From the NCBI RefSeq assembly GCF_003709565.1, contig NZ_QNRC01000006.1, positions 1 through 64,000 of the forward strand: a stretch of 64,000 nucleotides of DNA. The letters run 5' to 3'. Below the pieces are notes generated by a model. The model did no database searches, had not been told where the DNA came from, and saw nothing but the letters and a program-made list of their open reading frames with translations. This DNA is from Paracoccus sigandri (GTDB lineage Bacteria > Pseudomonadota > Alphaproteobacteria > Rhodobacterales > Rhodobacteraceae). The translations under genes were made by a program, and so were the position numbers. Shown piece by piece: positions 16,471 through 24,495 of the stretch (its first letter is position 1; each line of letters begins with the position of its first letter).

Positions 16471-17055
16471 TCAATACGCCCCGAACAGGGTTTCCGCCAT
16501 GTCGAGGATGCGCGCCAGGAAGATCGAGCGTTGCGACAGCGGCACCCGCGCCAGGCAGGACAGCACGGCGCTGTTCACGGCGACCGGGGTCTTGTGGCTG
16601 GGCGAGGGATCGGGATCGTTCGGCGCCGGCGTGCCGGTGGACCAGCCCACCGCCAGCCCCAGCAGCACCGAGGGCCCGCGCGTCGGCGCCCACAGCGCCT
16701 GCTTCATGATCTCGTGGCGCAGCCGCGTGGTGGGCGTGGCCAGCCAGTTCGCGATCTGCTGCATCATCTGGCGTTCCTGCGGCTGCAGATGCTCGGCCAT
16801 CAGGCGCAGGCATTCATAGCCCCAGCCCGCCGACGAGGGCGGCAGCGCCGCGAAGGCGGTATAGGTCACGGCCTCCTCGGGGGTGGTCGAGAAGCGCAGG
16901 CGGGCCAGGAAACGCAGCCGGTCCTCGTCTGGCAGGGGGCGCAGCTTGACCAGATCGGACAGATGCGCGGCCTGCGCGAACAGCTCTGCCGGGGATTCCG
17001 GTCTCAGGCTGCGCTGCGGACGGCGGGTCTTTTCTTCGGTCTCGCTGGAATTCAT
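16471..17055 (-). CDS. DUF6931-like T6SS-linked protein
   Basis: A 194-residue, mostly helical soluble protein with no signal or membrane helix. Its layout (AxLSDLVKLRPLPDEDRLRFLARLRFSTTPEEAVTYTAFAALP, then WLATPTTRLRHEIMKQALWAPTRGPSVLLGLAVGWSTG, and a C-terminal LSCLARVPLSQRSIFLARILDMA) recalls the DUF6931 proteins seen beside T6SS FHA genes; this naming is from memory and not verified. First gene of the leftward operon, 6 bp ahead of tagH. It lacks the membrane helix and OmpA part of TssL/DotU, so it does not supply that missing function. Confidence 0.6.
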   Translation of the reverse strand: MNSSETEEKTRRPQRSLRPESPAELFAQAAHLSDLVKLRPLPDEDRLRFLARLRFSTTPEEAVTYTAFAALPPSSAGWGYECLRLMAEHLQPQERQMMQQIANWLATPTTRLRHEIMKQALWAPTRGPSVLLGLAVGWSTGTPAPNDPDPSPSHKTPVAVNSAVLSCLARVPLSQRSIFLARILDMAETLFGAY

Positions 17056-17279
17056 CGTCCTGAAATCTGCCTTTGCACGCGACCGGGTGGCTTGCGGTCG
17101 CGCGGATTATGGAAACTGGCCCGTCCGGGCGCAACCCGCTGCGAATATGGCGGGCAAATGACGCATGACGGCCGTCGCGCCAAGCTTGACACAGGACGGG
17201 CACAAGCTGTTCAGATAGCATTTCCCATGCAATTTCAACCGCTGGCAGAATCAGCGACCAGAAACGGGGATGCGGATCC
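17056..17279. other. Divergent intergenic region between the T6SS operon and the FAD-oxidase gene
   Basis: This 224-bp gap must hold the start signals for both the T6SS operon (left) and the oxidase-cyclase pair (right). A TTGACA at 17186-17191 points right but has no good -10 at standard spacing (TCAGAT after 19 bp). No dyad or regulator site stands out. Confidence 0.4.
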
Positions 17280-18809
17280 ATGATGTGGTATGACAGCCGC
17301 GCGGCCCATCGCCGCCGCAAGATCGCGCAATGGACCGCCGATGCGGCCCTTCTGCCGCCCGGCGCGCTGCCCCCCGAGCTGGCGGCCGAGCTGCAGCAGA
17401 AGATCACCGGCACCGTCGTGCTGCCCGGCGATCCCGACTATGACGCGGACCGGATGCTGTCCAATCCGCGTTTCTCGGCCCATCCGGCCGTCATCGTCTA
17501 TTGCGAGACCGAGGCCGATGTCGCCGAATGCCTGGATGTCGCGCAGCGCGCCCGCCTGGCGGTGGTGGTCCGCTCGGGCGGGCACAGCACCGGCGGGTTT
17601 TCCGCGCAGGACGGCTTCCTTCTGGATGTCAGCCGCCTGAACGACGTGGTGGTCGAGCCCGAGGCGATGACCGCCTGGGCCGGTCCCGGCACCCAGTTCC
17701 GCAAGCTGAACGCGAAGCTGGAGTTCCTGGACCTGCACACGCCCGGCGGCGCCTGCCCGGATGTCTGCGTCGGCGGCTACATGCAGGGCGGCGGCTATGG
17801 CTTTACCGCCCGCATCTTCGGCGTCAATTGCGACCAGGTGCTGGCGGTGCGCGTCATGCTGGCCGATGGCCGGATGGTCGAGGCCGATGCCAAGCGCGAT
17901 CCCGACCTTTTCTGGGCGGTCCGCGGCGGCACCGGCAGCAATTTCGGCGTGCTGCTGGGGGTGAAATACCGGCTCTATCGCGGCGCGAGGTTCACCGGCT
18001 TCTCGATCCGCTGGCAGATGGAGGACGGCGAGGGCCGCGCCCAGGCCGCCGCGGCGCTGGAATGGCTGCAGGCGCATTTCATGCGCGGCGACGCGGCCCC
18101 CGACCTGGGCTACCAGATGATCTGGGCCTTCGAGGGGCCCGAGGGCCGGACCAAGACCCCGCGCCTGCTGATGCGCGGCATGTATCGCGGCGCCCTGCCC
18201 GACCTGAAGCGCCTGCTGGTGCCGGTGATCCAGCTGCCCGGCGCGGTGGTGGAGAGCTTTTACGACAGCACGCCCTATTCCGAACTGAACCGCTGCCTGC
18301 TGTCCCAGCCCTACGAGGTTCCCGATTTCCCGCAGGACATGCAGCCCATGCCCCCGCCCGAGGCCAAGCTGAGCCGCTATATCGAACAGCCGCTGTCCGC
18401 CGCCGACTGGCGCAGGCTGATCGACTGCTTCCTGGATACGCCCAGCCCCTATACGATCGCCGCGATGGAGATCTATGGCGGCGCCATCGAGCGCGGGCCG
18501 GACCATCCCAACGCCTTCCTGCACCGCCGGGTCTGCTGCGACCTGTTCTTCGACGTCTTCTGGCTGTCCGAGACCGAGCGCGAGGTGATGGCCGATTACC
18601 TGGAGCGCTGGCGCGAAACGGTCGCGCCCTTCTGGAACGGCCGCGTCTACCAGAACTATCCCAGCCCGCACGATCCCGATTTCGGCGCGCATTACTGGGG
18701 CGAGGACTATGACCGGCTGCGCGCCGTCAAGTCGCGCTACGACCCCGGCGACCTGTTCCGCTATCCCCAGAGCATCCGCCCCCTGCCCGCCGCGACGGCC
18801 GCGACATGA
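17280..18809 (+). CDS. FAD-linked oxidase, berberine-bridge type
   Basis: A 509-residue flavoenzyme with an FAD_binding_4 domain (about 65-210) and a C-terminal BBE segment (YQNYPSPHDPDFGAHYWGEDY...YDPGDLFRYPQSI). H102 in RSGGHSTGG and C159 in GGACPDVCVGG occupy the two positions that bind FAD covalently in this family, so a bicovalent flavin is likely. Substrates of relatives are alcohols, sugars or polyketides; the one here cannot be read. There is no signal peptide. Its stop overlaps the start of the cyclase-AAA gene by 4 bp, an odd pairing of a redox enzyme and a signalling protein. Confidence 0.85.
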   Translation: MMWYDSRAAHRRRKIAQWTADAALLPPGALPPELAAELQQKITGTVVLPGDPDYDADRMLSNPRFSAHPAVIVYCETEADVAECLDVAQRARLAVVVRSGGHSTGGFSAQDGFLLDVSRLNDVVVEPEAMTAWAGPGTQFRKLNAKLEFLDLHTPGGACPDVCVGGYMQGGGYGFTARIFGVNCDQVLAVRVMLADGRMVEADAKRDPDLFWAVRGGTGSNFGVLLGVKYRLYRGARFTGFSIRWQMEDGEGRAQAAAALEWLQAHFMRGDAAPDLGYQMIWAFEGPEGRTKTPRLLMRGMYRGALPDLKRLLVPVIQLPGAVVESFYDSTPYSELNRCLLSQPYEVPDFPQDMQPMPPPEAKLSRYIEQPLSAADWRRLIDCFLDTPSPYTIAAMEIYGGAIERGPDHPNAFLHRRVCCDLFFDVFWLSETEREVMADYLERWRETVAPFWNGRVYQNYPSPHDPDFGAHYWGEDYDRLRAVKSRYDPGDLFRYPQSIRPLPAATAAT

Positions 18810-21800
18810 GCCAGGAGCCGGGATGGAGCGTCGGGGATTGGCTGGCGGAACAGGGCCTGGGCCAATATGCCGAGGCCTTCCGGCAGGCGGATATCGATTT
18901 CGAGGTGCTGCACCATCTCAGCGACGAGGATCTGGTCTCGCTCGGCGTGACCTCGCTTGGCCACCGGCGCCGGATCCGGGCGCGGCTGGCGCGGATCGAG
19001 GCGCAGGAGGGCATCGACCTGACCGCCGCCGAGCTGCGCTATCTGACCGTGCTGTTCTGCGACCTGGTCGATTCCACGCGGCTGGCCAACCGGCTCAGCG
19101 CCGAGGCGTTCTCGGAACTGCTGGGCGCCTTCTATCGCAGCGTGGAACAGGCGACCGAACCTTACGGCGGCCATGTCGCGCAATATCACGGCGACGGGGT
19201 GCTGATCTATTTCGGCTACCCGAACCCGGTCGAGGACGCGGCGCTGCACGCGGTCCTGGCGGCGCGGGACGCCATCGGCGGCGTGGCGCGGCTGGACATC
19301 CCGCAGGCGGGCCGGGTGCTGGCGCGGGGCGGCGTCGCCTCGGGGCTGGTGGTGGTGGACGGCCAGCGCTCGGGCTGGAACGCCAGCCCCGGCCGCGCCT
19401 TCGGCGCCACCGTCAACCTTGCCGCGCGGGTCCAGGCCGAGGCCGCGCCGAACAGCGTCGCGCTGGCCGATTCGACGGCGCAGCTGCTGCGCGGACAGGT
19501 CGGGCTGGTGCCGATGGGGTCGCGCCAGCTGAAGGGGATCGACCTGCCCTGCAGGCTTTACACGCTGCGCCCCGGCGAGACGCCGCAGGCCGCGCCCGAC
19601 GCGCCGCAGCCGCAGCGCGCGCCGCTGGCCGGGCGCGCGGCCGAGATCGCGCGGCTGGCCCGCTGCTGGGACCGGGTCGGCGCCGGCGGGACCGGGCTGG
19701 CGCTGGTGACCGGCGAGGCGGGGCTGGGCAAGTCGCGGCTGGTCGACGAATTCGTCACCCGGATCGAGGAACAAGGCGGGCCGGTCCGCCGCCTCGCCTG
19801 CCGGTCCCACGGCCAGGAAACGCCGTTCCACGCGCTGCTGCCGCTGCTGCGCTTCGGCCAGCAGGCCGGCGATGCCGAGGCAGCGCGGATCCTGGCGCAG
19901 ATCGCCTCGGGCGGGGAACAGCATCCCGCGATGCGCCGCCAGCGCCGCAAGCAGATCGTCGAGGCCCTGGCCCGCCATGTCGCCGGCGGCCCGCAGGGCC
20001 CGCGCATCGTCTGGTTCGACGACCTGCACTGGGCCGATCCCTCGACCGTGGACACGCTGCTGGCGCTGGTCGCGCAGAACCATCCGGGCCTTCTGGTCAT
20101 CGTCAGCAGCCGCAGCCTGGAGCATTGCCCCGGCCTGGGCGCCGATCTGCCACCCGACGGCGCGACGCGGATCGCGCTGGCGCCGCTGGGGCGCGGCGAT
20201 ACCGGCCGGATCATCCGCGAGATCCTCGACCGGCTGCCGGTCGGTGAAGAGCTGATCGAGCGGCTGGCCAGCCGCGCCGAGGGCATCCCGATCTTCGCCG
20301 AGGAACTGGCGCTGTCCTTGCGCGAAAGGCTGGCGGACCTGAACCTGCCCGGCCAGATCGACGAGGCGATGGGCGCGATCCCTTCCAGCCTGCAGCAGAT
20401 CCTGCAGGCGCGGATCCAGCGCCTGCCGGTCGCGCGCCCGCTGGTGCTGTTGCTGGCGACGGCCGGCGGCGCCGCGCCGGTGCCGCTGCTGCGCGAATTG
20501 TGGCAGCAGGGCAGCCCGATCGAGCCGGCGCTGGACGAGCTGGTCGCCAGCGGCCTGGCCGAGCTGAAGCTGTCGCGCCGCCAGGGGCAGGAGGACATGC
20601 TGGTCCTGCGCCACCAGATCATCGCCGATTTCGCCTATGAGATGATCCTGACCCGCGATCGCAGACGGCTGCATTCGACCATCGCCGATGCGCTGGCGCG
20701 GCGCGCGGTGCGCGGCCTGCCCGTGGAAAAGACCGCGCAGGCCGAACAATATGCCCGCGCCGGCCGCGCCCGCGAGGCCGCCGAGATCTGGGCCGAGGCC
20801 GGCCGCATCGCTGCCGCCCAATCCGCCGAGGCCGAGGCCGTGACGCTGTTTCGCAAGGCGCTGGACCTGCTGCCGCAGGTCCAGGACGCCGAATGGGCGC
20901 AGGTCTTCGAGGCGGACACGCTCTTGTCGCTCTACCGCGCGATGGTCAGCGCCGAGGGCTATCACGCCACCAGCCCCGAGCAGATGGCGCAGCTGCAAAG
21001 CCGCATCGCCGGGGTGGGCGGGTCGCAGCGGGTCTTCGCCTCGGCCTTCCTGCAATGGATGCAGCTGTGCAGCCATGGCGAGATCGACACCGCCCATGCC
21101 TTCGGGCTGGGGCTGGAGGAACTGGCGCGGGCGGATGACAGCGGGCTGTTTCGGATGGTGCTGGACCGGATGCTGGGGTCCAGCCTGATGTTCCGGGGCG
21201 AGCTGGACCAGGCCCGCGCCCGGCTGCAGGCCTTCCTGGACCGCTACGACCCCGCGCTGCATGACGAGCCGCTGCGCGAATTCGGGGTGACGAACAACTA
21301 CGTCACCGTCCTGTGCTGCATGGCCTCGATCGAGGCGCTGACCGGCAGCGATGCCTCGACCCGCGCCGCGGTCGGCCGGGTGCTGGCCGCGGTCGATGCG
21401 CTGAACCATCACCACACCACCTTCCACAGCCTGATCTTCGGCGCCGCCCTGCCCTGCGGCATTCGCGGCGACATCGAGATGCTGGACATGGTGCTGGCCC
21501 GGCTGGACCGGATGATGCAGGACCATCCGCATGACCTGTGGGGGCTGCTGGCGCAGCTGGCCGGCGCGATCCGCCTTGCCGGCCGGGGCCAGGGCGCCGA
21601 GGCGGCGCGGCTGTTCGACGAGGCCGAGGCGGCGCTGCGCAATTTCGGCTTCGTCTTCATGAGCCCGACCCTGCGCGCCGTCATGGTCCTGGCACGGGCG
21701 CGGGCGGGCGAGATGCCGCCCGATCCCGCCGAGATGCAGGCGCTGGCCGCCGCGCTGAAGGCCGGCGAACGCTGGATGCTGCCGCCCCTGCACGCGCTCT

Positions 21801-21838
21801 GCGACGTCGCGGGGCATGGCTGCTGCCCGCGGTGCTAG
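18806..21838 (+). CDS. SAM domain - class III nucleotide cyclase - AAA ATPase - TPR-like protein
   Basis: A 1010-residue multidomain signalling protein. Residues 7-65 form a SAM domain (VGDWLAEQGLGQYAEAFRQADID). Residues 76-255 are a class III cyclase domain with both metal Asp residues (D86 in FCDLVDST, D130 in YHGDGVLIYFG) and the NLAARVQ helix. Residues 275-560 hold an AAA/NTPase with Walker A GEAGLGKS (303-310) and a WFDDLHWADPST Walker B. The C-terminal 400 residues are helical, TPR-like. Such proteins may make cAMP under control of the ATPase. Translation is coupled to the FAD oxidase upstream; a Crp/Fnr gene with cAMP-contact residues lies 1.2 kb downstream. Confidence 0.88.
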   Translation: MSQEPGWSVGDWLAEQGLGQYAEAFRQADIDFEVLHHLSDEDLVSLGVTSLGHRRRIRARLARIEAQEGIDLTAAELRYLTVLFCDLVDSTRLANRLSAEAFSELLGAFYRSVEQATEPYGGHVAQYHGDGVLIYFGYPNPVEDAALHAVLAARDAIGGVARLDIPQAGRVLARGGVASGLVVVDGQRSGWNASPGRAFGATVNLAARVQAEAAPNSVALADSTAQLLRGQVGLVPMGSRQLKGIDLPCRLYTLRPGETPQAAPDAPQPQRAPLAGRAAEIARLARCWDRVGAGGTGLALVTGEAGLGKSRLVDEFVTRIEEQGGPVRRLACRSHGQETPFHALLPLLRFGQQAGDAEAARILAQIASGGEQHPAMRRQRRKQIVEALARHVAGGPQGPRIVWFDDLHWADPSTVDTLLALVAQNHPGLLVIVSSRSLEHCPGLGADLPPDGATRIALAPLGRGDTGRIIREILDRLPVGEELIERLASRAEGIPIFAEELALSLRERLADLNLPGQIDEAMGAIPSSLQQILQARIQRLPVARPLVLLLATAGGAAPVPLLRELWQQGSPIEPALDELVASGLAELKLSRRQGQEDMLVLRHQIIADFAYEMILTRDRRRLHSTIADALARRAVRGLPVEKTAQAEQYARAGRAREAAEIWAEAGRIAAAQSAEAEAVTLFRKALDLLPQVQDAEWAQVFEADTLLSLYRAMVSAEGYHATSPEQMAQLQSRIAGVGGSQRVFASAFLQWMQLCSHGEIDTAHAFGLGLEELARADDSGLFRMVLDRMLGSSLMFRGELDQARARLQAFLDRYDPALHDEPLREFGVTNNYVTVLCCMASIEALTGSDASTRAAVGRVLAAVDALNHHHTTFHSLIFGAALPCGIRGDIEMLDMVLARLDRMMQDHPHDLWGLLAQLAGAIRLAGRGQGAEAARLFDEAEAALRNFGFVFMSPTLRAVMVLARARAGEMPPDPAEMQALAAALKAGERWMLPPLHALCDVAGHGCCPRC

Positions 21839-22896
21839 GCCGCGGCGCCGGCGGTATCGGCGGCGAAGATGCGGTCCGTGCCCGACAGCAGCTCCAGCGG
21901 CACCCGCAGCCGGGCGCCCAGCAGCGACCATTCCCGGCGCGCCTGCGCGATGCGGCAGGCGACCCGTCCGGCATTCTGCGGATCGGCCGTCTGCCGCGCC
22001 AGCATCCGGCATTCCGCCGCCTGCCGCTCGATCCCGCGGGCCAGCGCCGAAAAGGCCAGGTCCAGCGAATGGGCCGCCGCGGCCATCGCCCCGGCCTGAT
22101 TGCCGATCAGCCCCGCCGCCGCGACCAGCGCCCCGCGTGCGGCCAGCTCGTCATAGCGGGCGCGCAATCTTCGGCTGCGCTCGACAACCGGCGCGGGCGC
22201 CGCATCGGGCAGCACCGTCAGCCTCGCCGCGCGGAGCGGCTCGATCTCGCCCAGTTCCGAGCCCGGCCCGGCCTCGGCGATCACCCCGCCTTCCAGGATC
22301 CGCAGCGCGCCGGGCTGGCCGGCCAGGTCGCCCGCCTGGCTCAGCGCCTCCTCGATGGCGTTGAACAGCTCGTATTCGCAGATCTCGATCCGGGCATAGC
22401 TGCTGGAAAGCGTCCCGTCCGGCCCCTCGATCTTCTGCAGCGTCGCCGACAGCGTGCCCGACAGGTTCTGCTCGGCCACCCGCGCCATCACCGCGGCGCT
22501 GCTCATCGCCCGCGCGACGCCCTGCACCGTGGTCACATAGCGGCCCATGGCCAGCGCCAGCCTGGTCAGCCGCACCTGATCGGCCGATGCCTCCAGTTCA
22601 CCCACCAGCTTGACCAGCGATCCCACGCGGCCCAGCACCTGCGAGGCGCGCGGCATAAGCACCTCCAGGTGATAGCGCGCCAGCGAGCGCATGTTGCTTT
22701 GCACCTCGGCCGCGCGCCAGCCGATATCGGTCGGATCGGCCAGGACCCGCAGGTCGGCCTGGTGGTCCAGGATCATCGCCCGGCCCCTGGCGTGCAGAAG
22801 CATCGCCCCGATCTGGACGATGTGATCGGCAAGCCCCTCCACCGAAGCGGGGGCCGGGATCGGGTGGTCCTGGGAATTTCCACGATGTAACGCCAT
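21835..22896 (-). CDS. Helical protein of unknown function
   Basis: A 353-residue soluble protein rich in Ala, Leu and Arg with long helices (LARYHLEVLMPRASQVLGRVGSLVKLVGELEASADQVRL and similar), likely forming a bundle. I do not recognise the family. The start is the ATG at 22896 behind AGGAGG; an upstream GTG would add twenty poor residues. It converges on the cyclase gene (stops overlap by 4 bp) and diverges from the Crp/Fnr gene, so it may be a target or partner of that regulator. Confidence 0.6.
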   Translation of the reverse strand: MALHRGNSQDHPIPAPASVEGLADHIVQIGAMLLHARGRAMILDHQADLRVLADPTDIGWRAAEVQSNMRSLARYHLEVLMPRASQVLGRVGSLVKLVGELEASADQVRLTRLALAMGRYVTTVQGVARAMSSAAVMARVAEQNLSGTLSATLQKIEGPDGTLSSSYARIEICEYELFNAIEEALSQAGDLAGQPGALRILEGGVIAEAGPGSELGEIEPLRAARLTVLPDAAPAPVVERSRRLRARYDELAARGALVAAAGLIGNQAGAMAAAAHSLDLAFSALARGIERQAAECRMLARQTADPQNAGRVACRIAQARREWSLLGARLRVPLELLSGTDRIFAADTAGAAA

Positions 22897-23074
22897 CACT
22901 AGTTCCTCCTGGTCTGCCCGGACCGGGCAAGTTCGCTTTGAGCGGGAATATACCAACTGCCGGTTGCGTTAAGTGCGCTAGGACACAGACGTGATTAATT
23001 CATGAATTTTTCTTGCTTGAATGCGTGAACAGCCTATGGATTTCCTCCATATCCCGGCCGTATCATGAAATGAA
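22897..23074. promoter_or_regulatory. AT-rich divergent control region before the Crp/Fnr gene
   Basis: This 178-bp gap is clearly more AT-rich than its surroundings and lies between two divergent genes. It holds a run GTGATTAATTCATGAA near 22990, a loose TGA-N5-TCA dyad like a half-preserved Crp/Fnr site, followed by T-rich DNA. Autoregulation by the adjacent regulator is plausible but the match is weak. Confidence 0.3.
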
Positions 23075-23740
23075 ATGACCCGTTCGATTGGCGATTTCCC
23101 GTGGTTTTCGGCGCTTTCCGGCGAACAGCGCCAGCGTCTCGACCGCCAGATCACCCGGCGCAGCTTCCAGCGCGGCGAACTGGTGATCGGGCGCGGCGAT
23201 CCGACCCGAAGCGTCTATCTGGTGGCCAGCGGGCGAATCCTTGCGGTCCACTGGACCGAGCAGGGGCGCGAGATCGTCTATAACAGCATCGGCCCCGGCG
23301 AGGTCTTCGGCGAATTGTCGGCCATTGCCGGGCTGCCGCGCTCGCTGTCGCTCTATGCGCAAAGCCGCAGCGAGCTGCTGGAGCTGCCGGGCGACGTGCT
23401 GACCGAACTGATCGACACCGCCCCCTCGGTGCGGCGCGCGGTGCTGGTCGGGCTGGTCGAGCGGATCCGGGAGCTGACCGAGCGCGTCCATGACCTGACC
23501 TCGCTCAGCGTGCAGCAGCGGGTCCGGGCGCATCTGCTGCGCCTGGCGCTGGAATCGCAGGTGTTCCGGGCCGGCGGGCTGCTGAGGGACCCCCCGACCC
23601 ATGCCGAGATCGGCAATTCCATCGGCGCCAATCGCGAAGCCGTCAGCCGTTGCCTGTCCGACCTGGCCCGCGCGGGCGTGCTCGAGTCCGGCCGCAAGTG
23701 GATCCGGCTGCTGCGGCCCGATGCGCTGCTGCCGGACTAG
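23075..23740 (+). CDS. Crp/Fnr family transcription regulator
   Basis: A 221-residue protein with an N-terminal cyclic-nucleotide-binding fold (about 10-125) and a C-terminal winged HTH (about 175-210, THAEIGNSIGANREAVSRCLSDL). The phosphate-binding cassette retains E80 in FGEL and R89-S90, the residues that contact cAMP in Crp. There is no Cys cluster for an Fe-S centre, so it is not an FNR-type oxygen sensor. Neighbourhood with a class III cyclase suggests a local cAMP circuit. Confidence 0.85.
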   Translation: MTRSIGDFPWFSALSGEQRQRLDRQITRRSFQRGELVIGRGDPTRSVYLVASGRILAVHWTEQGREIVYNSIGPGEVFGELSAIAGLPRSLSLYAQSRSELLELPGDVLTELIDTAPSVRRAVLVGLVERIRELTERVHDLTSLSVQQRVRAHLLRLALESQVFRAGGLLRDPPTHAEIGNSIGANREAVSRCLSDLARAGVLESGRKWIRLLRPDALLPD

Positions 23741-23761
23741 GCCCGCCCGGCGAAAGCGGCC

Positions 23762-24487
23762 TCAGACGGCCAGGAAACCGCCATCCACCGGCAGCACCGT
23801 GCCCGAGATCATCCGGCTGTCCTCGGAGAGCAGAAGGGCGATGCTTTCCGCGACCTCCCGGGCCTCGGCGAAGCGGTCCAGCGGGTGGCGCACCATCATC
23901 GGCTGGCTTTTGCCGGGATCCGACCAGGCCTCGGCGGCCAGTTCGGTCAGGGTGATCGTCGGCGCCACGCAATTGACGCGGATGCCGTGCGGGCCCAGCT
24001 CTTTCGCCAGAACGCGGCTCGCGCCCTCCAGCCCGGCCTTCGAGGCCGCATAGCACAGGTGATCGGGAAAGCCGCGATGGCCGGCGATCGAGGTGATGTT
24101 GACGATCGCCCCGCCGCCGCCCGCGGCGATGCGGGCGCGGGCGAATTCCTGGCAGGCGATCAGCGCGGCGCGCAGGTTGACGCCCAGCACGGCCTCATAG
24201 CCGGCCTCGGTCATCTCCAGCACGCTTTCCAGCACGTTGATGCCGGCGCTGTTGATCAGGAAATCGCAGGTCCCGGCCTCGGCCATGGCGGCGCGGGTCG
24301 CGGCCGGATCGGCCAGGTCGACCTGGATCGCGCGGCCGCCGATTTCCGCCCGCAGGCTGTCCAGGTCCGAGCGGGTGCGGCTGAGCGCGACGACCGATGC
24401 CCCGCGCGCGGCCATCAGCTGCGCGCAGGCCCGGCCGATGCCCTTGCCGGCGCCGGTGATGATGACGGATTTGCCCGAAAACTGCAT
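23762..24487 (-). CDS. Short-chain dehydrogenase (xylulose/arabinitol-type candidate)
   Basis: A 241-residue classical SDR with the cofactor motif TGAGKGIG (11-18), NSAG in strand 4, and the catalytic Ser...YAASK set. The overall look (MQFSGKSVIITGAGKGIGRACA, then RxR-type residues after strand 2: ALSRTRSDL) is close to L-xylulose/carbonyl reductases and suggests NADP(H). It is the last gene of the pentitol operon, 8 bp after the FGGY kinase, so it probably interconverts a pentitol and a pentulose. Exact substrate unknown. Confidence 0.8.
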   Translation of the reverse strand: MQFSGKSVIITGAGKGIGRACAQLMAARGASVVALSRTRSDLDSLRAEIGGRAIQVDLADPAATRAAMAEAGTCDFLINSAGINVLESVLEMTEAGYEAVLGVNLRAALIACQEFARARIAAGGGGAIVNITSIAGHRGFPDHLCYAASKAGLEGASRVLAKELGPHGIRVNCVAPTITLTELAAEAWSDPGKSQPMMVRHPLDRFAEAREVAESIALLLSEDSRMISGTVLPVDGGFLAV

Positions 24488-24495
24488 ATGTCCTC

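Noticed and set aside
16471..17055. TssL/DotU candidate in the T6SS operon
   Set aside because: No C-terminal membrane helix and no DotU motifs; the sequence is fully soluble.
17186..17216. TTGACA-based promoter for the FAD oxidase gene
   Set aside because: No acceptable -10 at 16-18 bp; kept only as a remark in the intergenic entry.
18761..22012. Leftward 1083-residue reading frame opposite the cyclase-AAA gene
   Set aside because: Antisense shadow with low-complexity Arg/Gln/Ala composition; the rightward gene has clear SAM, cyclase and AAA motifs.
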